From positions 63,585,615 through 63,649,614 of the forward strand of contig NC_080164.1 of the NCBI RefSeq assembly GCF_950295315.1: a stretch of 64,000 nt of DNA, read 5' to 3'. Below are positions 56,201 to 62,200 of this stretch, piece by piece (the first letter of the stretch is position 1; each line of letters opens with the position of its first letter). The translations under genes and the position numbers were made by a program. The notes under the pieces are model-generated. The model saw only the letters and a program-made list of their open reading frames with translations. It had not been told where the DNA came from and did no database searches. The stretch comes from Erinaceus europaeus. Its lineage: Eukaryota; Chordata; Mammalia; Eulipotyphla; Erinaceidae.

Positions 56201-59180
56201 CAGTAATGAGAGCACTACTGCCAGATGGTTCTGAATCTGCCTCTGATCAACTGAATCAAGAAGACTAGGGCAAATGGGCATTTGCACCATATGCTTCTGT
56301 AGTTTGCTGCTTTCTGCTGGACTCGAATACTTGGCATCCAATAATCACTTCTTGTAATGCAAAACATCAGTGTGCAGGTGAAACATGTATATGTGTGTGT
56401 GTAACTGGGGCCTCATGCACGTGCGCTGTTCATTGTTCCCAGACTGACTTTCATTCAGATAGGTAGAAAGAGACAGAACAGCACCCTAGCTTTCCCTAAT
56501 GCTGTGGAACTGGGACTCAAACCTTGGCCGTACACATGGTAAGGTACTCACCCTACCTGGTGAGCTATCTCTCCAGCCCTACAGGTAAAATTGCATATGA
56601 AACCAAGACAACTGCTCTGTTGACAAGATATAATTCCCTGATTACACTTAAAGTCATTTGCATTCCAGACTGTATGGAGCACAGTGCCCCAACTGACACA
56701 TAAGCCTGCTTCTCATCCTGTTAAATAGGAACCTGAAATGTATATTTAAAAAAATTCTATTGTGGTAAAAAGAACATGAAGATTACTATGTGAATCAGTT
56801 TTAAATGAGATTGTCAAGGATATTCACACGGTCATGAGGCAGATTTCTAGAACTTTTCCCTCTGTAAAACTAAAGCTCTGTATCCATTAAGCAAGTTTTC
56901 TCCTCCCACCAGTCCCCAGTAACCAGCCTTCTGCTCCTTGTCTCTGAATCTTACTATTTTAGATCCCTGATATGAATGAAGACATACTATTTGTTGTCTC
57001 TGTGACTGAATCACTGCATTGAATGTAGCATCCTCAAGGGCTATCCAGGTTATAATGTCTGCCAGGGTTCATAAGACATGAAATCTTAAAACACCTCAGG
57101 GCCAGTCAGTGGCGCACCTGGTTGAGCGCACATGTTACAATGCACAAGGACCCAGGTTTGAGCCCCTGGTCCCCACCTGCAGGGGGAGCTTCACAAGTGG
57201 TGAAGCAGGGTTGCAGATATTTCTCTATCTCCCTCTCCATCTCTTTTTCCTCTCTCAGTTTCTCTCTGTCACTGTCCAGTAATAAATAAATAAAAATATT
57301 TGAAAAAATCTTAAAACACCTCAAGAAGTGTCTTTCACCCCAAATTTCTTTTAACAAGATCAGCCTGTGAGTAGAAAAGGGGGATCCTTCCTGCTTTACT
57401 TGTGTAATGAAACATTCTTGTTGAGTTTCTCTCCATGTCATATGACTTTCCCAAGCCTCACTCTTCAAGTTTCTGAGCAAAACTAACTCTACAAAGTAGA
57501 CGTTCTGTGTTGAAAGAGGATAGCAATATCAGACTTGACAGGACAAAAATGTCATCTGTGAGAGTGTATTTTGAATGCCTGTGAATTTTTTTAAAACTCG
57601 GAATGATGTGATTCCATTTCAGAGAGCTCAGAAATATGCTCAACATGTTTTGCAAGAGGAGTGTCGACCAAGGTTTGTGAAGAAGTCAATGGCGCAGATA
57701 TTCCAGCACAGGTACAGCATGGATTTGCCACCTTTCGTGGAGAAGGCCCCTGAAATGAATGCAGCTGAATACCAGTATGATCCTCCTTTTGGATTCCGGA
57801 AATTCTCCAGTAAAGTCCAGAATATCTTGGAAATATTGCCCGAGCACAACTTTCCTGAACACTTGAAAGCTAAGAGCTGTAGACGTTGTGTTGTTATCGG
57901 AAGTGGTGGAATCCTTCATGGACTAGAACTAGGCCATGCTCTGAACCAGTTTGATGTTGTAATAAGGTATGCTGATTTTTTTTTTTTTTTTTGCCTCCAG
58001 GATTATTGCTGGGGCTTGGTGCCTGCACTTTGAATACACTGCTCCTGGAGGCCATTTTCCCCATTTTGTTGCCCTTGTTGTTGTTATTGTTATAACTGGT
58101 GTTGTTGCATAAGACAGAGAGAAATCAAGAAAGGAGGGCAAGACAGAGAGGGGGAGAGAAAGATCGACACCTGCAGATCTGTTTCACTGCTTGTGAAGCA
58201 ACCCCCCAACAGGTGGAGAGCCAGGGGCTTGAACCGATATCGTTATGCTGATCCTTGCACTTCGTGCCAAGTGGGCTTAACCCACTGCACTACTGCCTTG
58301 CCCTGTACATTGATTTTAAAAAAATATTTATTTTATTTATTTATTCCCTTTTGTTTCCCTTGTTGTTTTATCGTTGTAGTTGTTGGATAGGACAGAGAGA
58401 AATGGAGAGAGGAGGGGAAGAGATAGACACCTGCAGACCTACTTCACTACCTGTGAAGCGACTCCCCTGCAGGTGGGGAGCCGGGTCTCAAACCGGGATC
58501 CTTATGCCGGTCCTTGCGCTTTGCGCCACGTGCACTTAACCCGCTGCGCTACCGCCCGACTCCCTCGTACGTTGATTTTTAAAACCAACTTGCCCAGTAC
58601 AGCACCAGGAATGAGGGCACCCAAGCAGTACCCAGCCCTCGGAGGACCTACTGCTTGAGAAGATGAAACAAAGACATGAGATAATTAGATGCCCAGATTG
58701 TACCATATCAACCCTGATTTTATAAAAAATTTCAAAGGAGGTGAGGTGTGGGAGGATGTGGAGCTTCATAAAAGTCAGCAAAACTTGCTGGTTGGAACAC
58801 AGGAGGCACAGAGAGGAATTGGGATGCCAGTTCCTTGAAATCACTAATAATGAAAACATTAAAAAAAAGAAGAGGAAATGGAAAAAGAAATGTGTGATTA
58901 GGTGATACACAGTCATCCTAGATGCCTTTTGAATTAGTTAAAAGTCTCTTTCTTTCTTTTTTTTTTTTTCCCTAGAGAACTGCTTAGCTCTGGCTTATTG
59001 TGTGCACGTGATTGAACCCAGGACTTGGGAACCTCAGACATGAGAGTCTGTTTGCATAACCATTATGCTATCTCCCCTGTGAAAAGTATTTTTTGTATAA
59101 AAAGAAACAAAATGGCTGCTGGGATCAGTGGATTATTTGTACAGTCACTGAGCCCTGGTGATAACCCTGGTGGCAATAAT

Positions 59181-59227
<47 letters not shown>

Positions 59228-62200
59228 TCATTTTTAAAGGTTAAAAAATTACAGGACGAGGCCAGGCATTGGTGCACCTGGTTGAAAGCACACATTACCA
59301 TGTACAGGGACCTGAGTTTAAATCCTCGGTCCCCATGTGCAAGGGGAATTCTTCATGACTGGTGAAGTAGTGTTGCAGGTGTTTCTCCTTCTCTCTCCCG
59401 TTCTGTCTCCCTCTGTTTTTCTCTCTCTGTACCCAGTAAATAAATAATGTTTATATTTTTTAATTACAGAAAGAGGGCTGGGGAGATAGCACAATAGTTA
59501 TGCAAAAGATTTTCTTGTGCCTGAGGCTCTGAGGTCCCAGGCCCTACCCTTGCATCACCATAAGTCAAAGCTGAGCAGTGCCCTGGTAAAAATAAAGAAA
59601 GAAAAAAAGAAGAAATAATACAGAAAGATGAAAGACAGAAAATAACCCCCTACAGACCAAATAACTAGCCCACTCTGACTTTACTATACTCTTATAAGGC
59701 ATTTTACTTTTGAAACTTTATATTATGAATCACTTCTATCACTAAACACAATGTTTTCAGTTTGTTGGTTGGCGTTGCTCTGCTTTTCCCCCCATGCGTA
59801 CATCTTTATGTATACCCCTACTTATCTCTTTGGAAAGTTGAGAATTTTTGGCTTAGAGATATTTGAACATTTTAATAAATTATTTCTACCTTAAGGGTAG
59901 GCTGCTGGAGGTTGGATCTTAAATATGTCTGGCATTGATGAGTGGGTCTGACTGAAGACGAGATATGAGGGTCAGAAGCCTGGGCACAGTGATAGTAATC
60001 AGGGCATGAAAATATGAAGAATATGAACCTGGGGTGAAGCAGGAAAATTAGAAACAGAGACGAAAGATGGATTCTCAGAGTTCTGTTGAAAAAGTGAACT
60101 ACAGGACTTGATGATTTGACAGTTAATGTCAAGGAACATGCTGATCTCGTCTTGGGCTCTAAGGCATCAGTGAAATCACTATCAGACAGGAGGTGGACAG
60201 TTGAGGAGCCTCACCTGGCAAGAGGGGCCAGGGGAGAGGAGAGAGACTGGAAAGTGACTTGGGTTAGGCTGGGCAGTGGTACACCAGGTCAAGTACACAT
60301 TATTACTGAATGCAAGGACCTGGGTTTGAGCCCCCACTCTCCACCTGCAGGGAGTACGCTTCACGAGTGGTGAGGAAGGTCTGCAGGTGTCTTTCTGTCC
60401 CTTTCTATCTCCTCTTCCTCTCTCAATTTCTCTCTCTGTCCTATCTAATAAAATGGAGCTCTGCTTCCCCAGAGACCCACCCTACTAGGGAAAGAGAGAG
60501 GCAGACTGGGAGTATGGTCCGACCAGTCAACGCCCATATTCAGCGGGGAAGCAATTACAGAAGCCAGACCTTCCACCTTCTGCAACCCACAACGACCCTG
60601 GGTCCATGCTCCCAGAGGGATAGAGAATGGGAAAGCTATCAGGGGAGGGGATGGGATATGGAGATTGAGTGGTGGGAATTGTGTGGAGTTGTACCCCTCC
60701 TACCCTATGGTTTTGTTAATTTATCCTTTCTTAAATAAAAAATAAATTGAAAAAAAATTAAAGCAAAAAAGGAAAAGATGGCTGCCAGGAGCAGTAGATT
60801 CTTTGTCAGCACCAAGTCCCAGTGATAATCTTGGCAGCAATTGGAAAAAAAGACTTGATGCCTGGCAGTGGTAGTTCCAGACTGGGGGTGATAGACTTCA
60901 CACATGGGCACTGGGAGGCCATAAGTGTCAGGGACAGAGGCAGGGTTCTTAGAATGATTCTTAGATTTAATGGTAATTCCAGACTTAACAGAAAAATTTA
61001 TCAAGAGTAATATAAAGAGCTCTTTTGTTCTTCCAGATTCAGCAATTGGTAGTACTTTATCACCTTTGTTTTATGATTTTCTCACACATATACTATTATT
61101 ATTTTCTTGTTGACATTGCATTATAATTATCAAGCCCTCATACTCCTCATGCTTGAGAGTCCAGTGCTTTATCCACTGCCCCACTTCCCCAACCAGAGTG
61201 TGCATTTCATAAGGACAAGGATATGCTTTCACATAACCACAGAACAAGATTCAGAATTAAGAAATTAACACTGAGGCCCGGGTTCAAGCTCCCGGTCCCC
61301 ACCTTCAGGGAGAAAGCTTCGCGAGTAGTTAAACAGTGTTGCAAGTGTTTGTCTCTTTCCCTTTATCTCTTCCTACCCTCTCATTTTCTGTCTCTATCCA
61401 GTAAATCAAGATAATTAAAAAAAAATTTAAAGAAATTAACACTGATACACGAGACTATCTACAGTCCTTATTCAAATTTCACCAGTTATGCCCTTTATTT
61501 TAAGAAAAGAAATACTCTCTGGTTGAGGGTTGTATCTTGCATTTAGTTGTCTAAGTAATCTCTTTTTATAATCCAGTGTTCCATACCTGATATTCAAAAG
61601 ACATGACAGGAGAATAGGAAAGAAAGGTTAGGTCCAGGTATGCTAATACAGATGAAGAAACAAATATTTGTTTGAAGTTTCAAAACTTGAGTAGCTGGTT
61701 GAATGCTACTGCTTTTGGAAGATTCTTAGGGCTTGCCCCCAATCACCCTGGTGAAGCTGGCTCCATTCCTTGCTTTTAGACGGGCTGTCTGTGGACTCTG
61801 GACCCTCCTTTCTCTCAATCCTTTCTATATAATTCTTTTCAGATTACTTTTTAAAAATTCTGGCAAGAACCACTAATACCTGTGCACAATAGGAAGCTTT
61901 CAAGGAAACATGAGTATTGTGCTCAAGGAAAGCCCAAGTACTAGTGTGTTTGGATTGGCTTAAAATGACAGGACTAATAGGAATTGTTTGACGGTCAGAT
62001 TGGATGTGGCCATATGTAGGGGATCAAAGACTACTCTGTCCATGTTCATCAAGCACCTGTTTAGGGCTGCGATGAGCCTGCCGGGAGGGGCACCATACCC
62101 CAACTGCATACTCACTCAAAGTCCTAAAATGGTGTGGAGGACAGGATATAGGGATTTTACTTGATGTGGTGAGGAAATGATTTGTTTCATCAATTTCTCT

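Noticed and set aside
57575..58033. 152-codon open frame taken as a stand-alone gene
   Set aside because: It is exon 4 of ST3GAL5 with intronic codons at both ends; splice sites and phase define the true boundaries.
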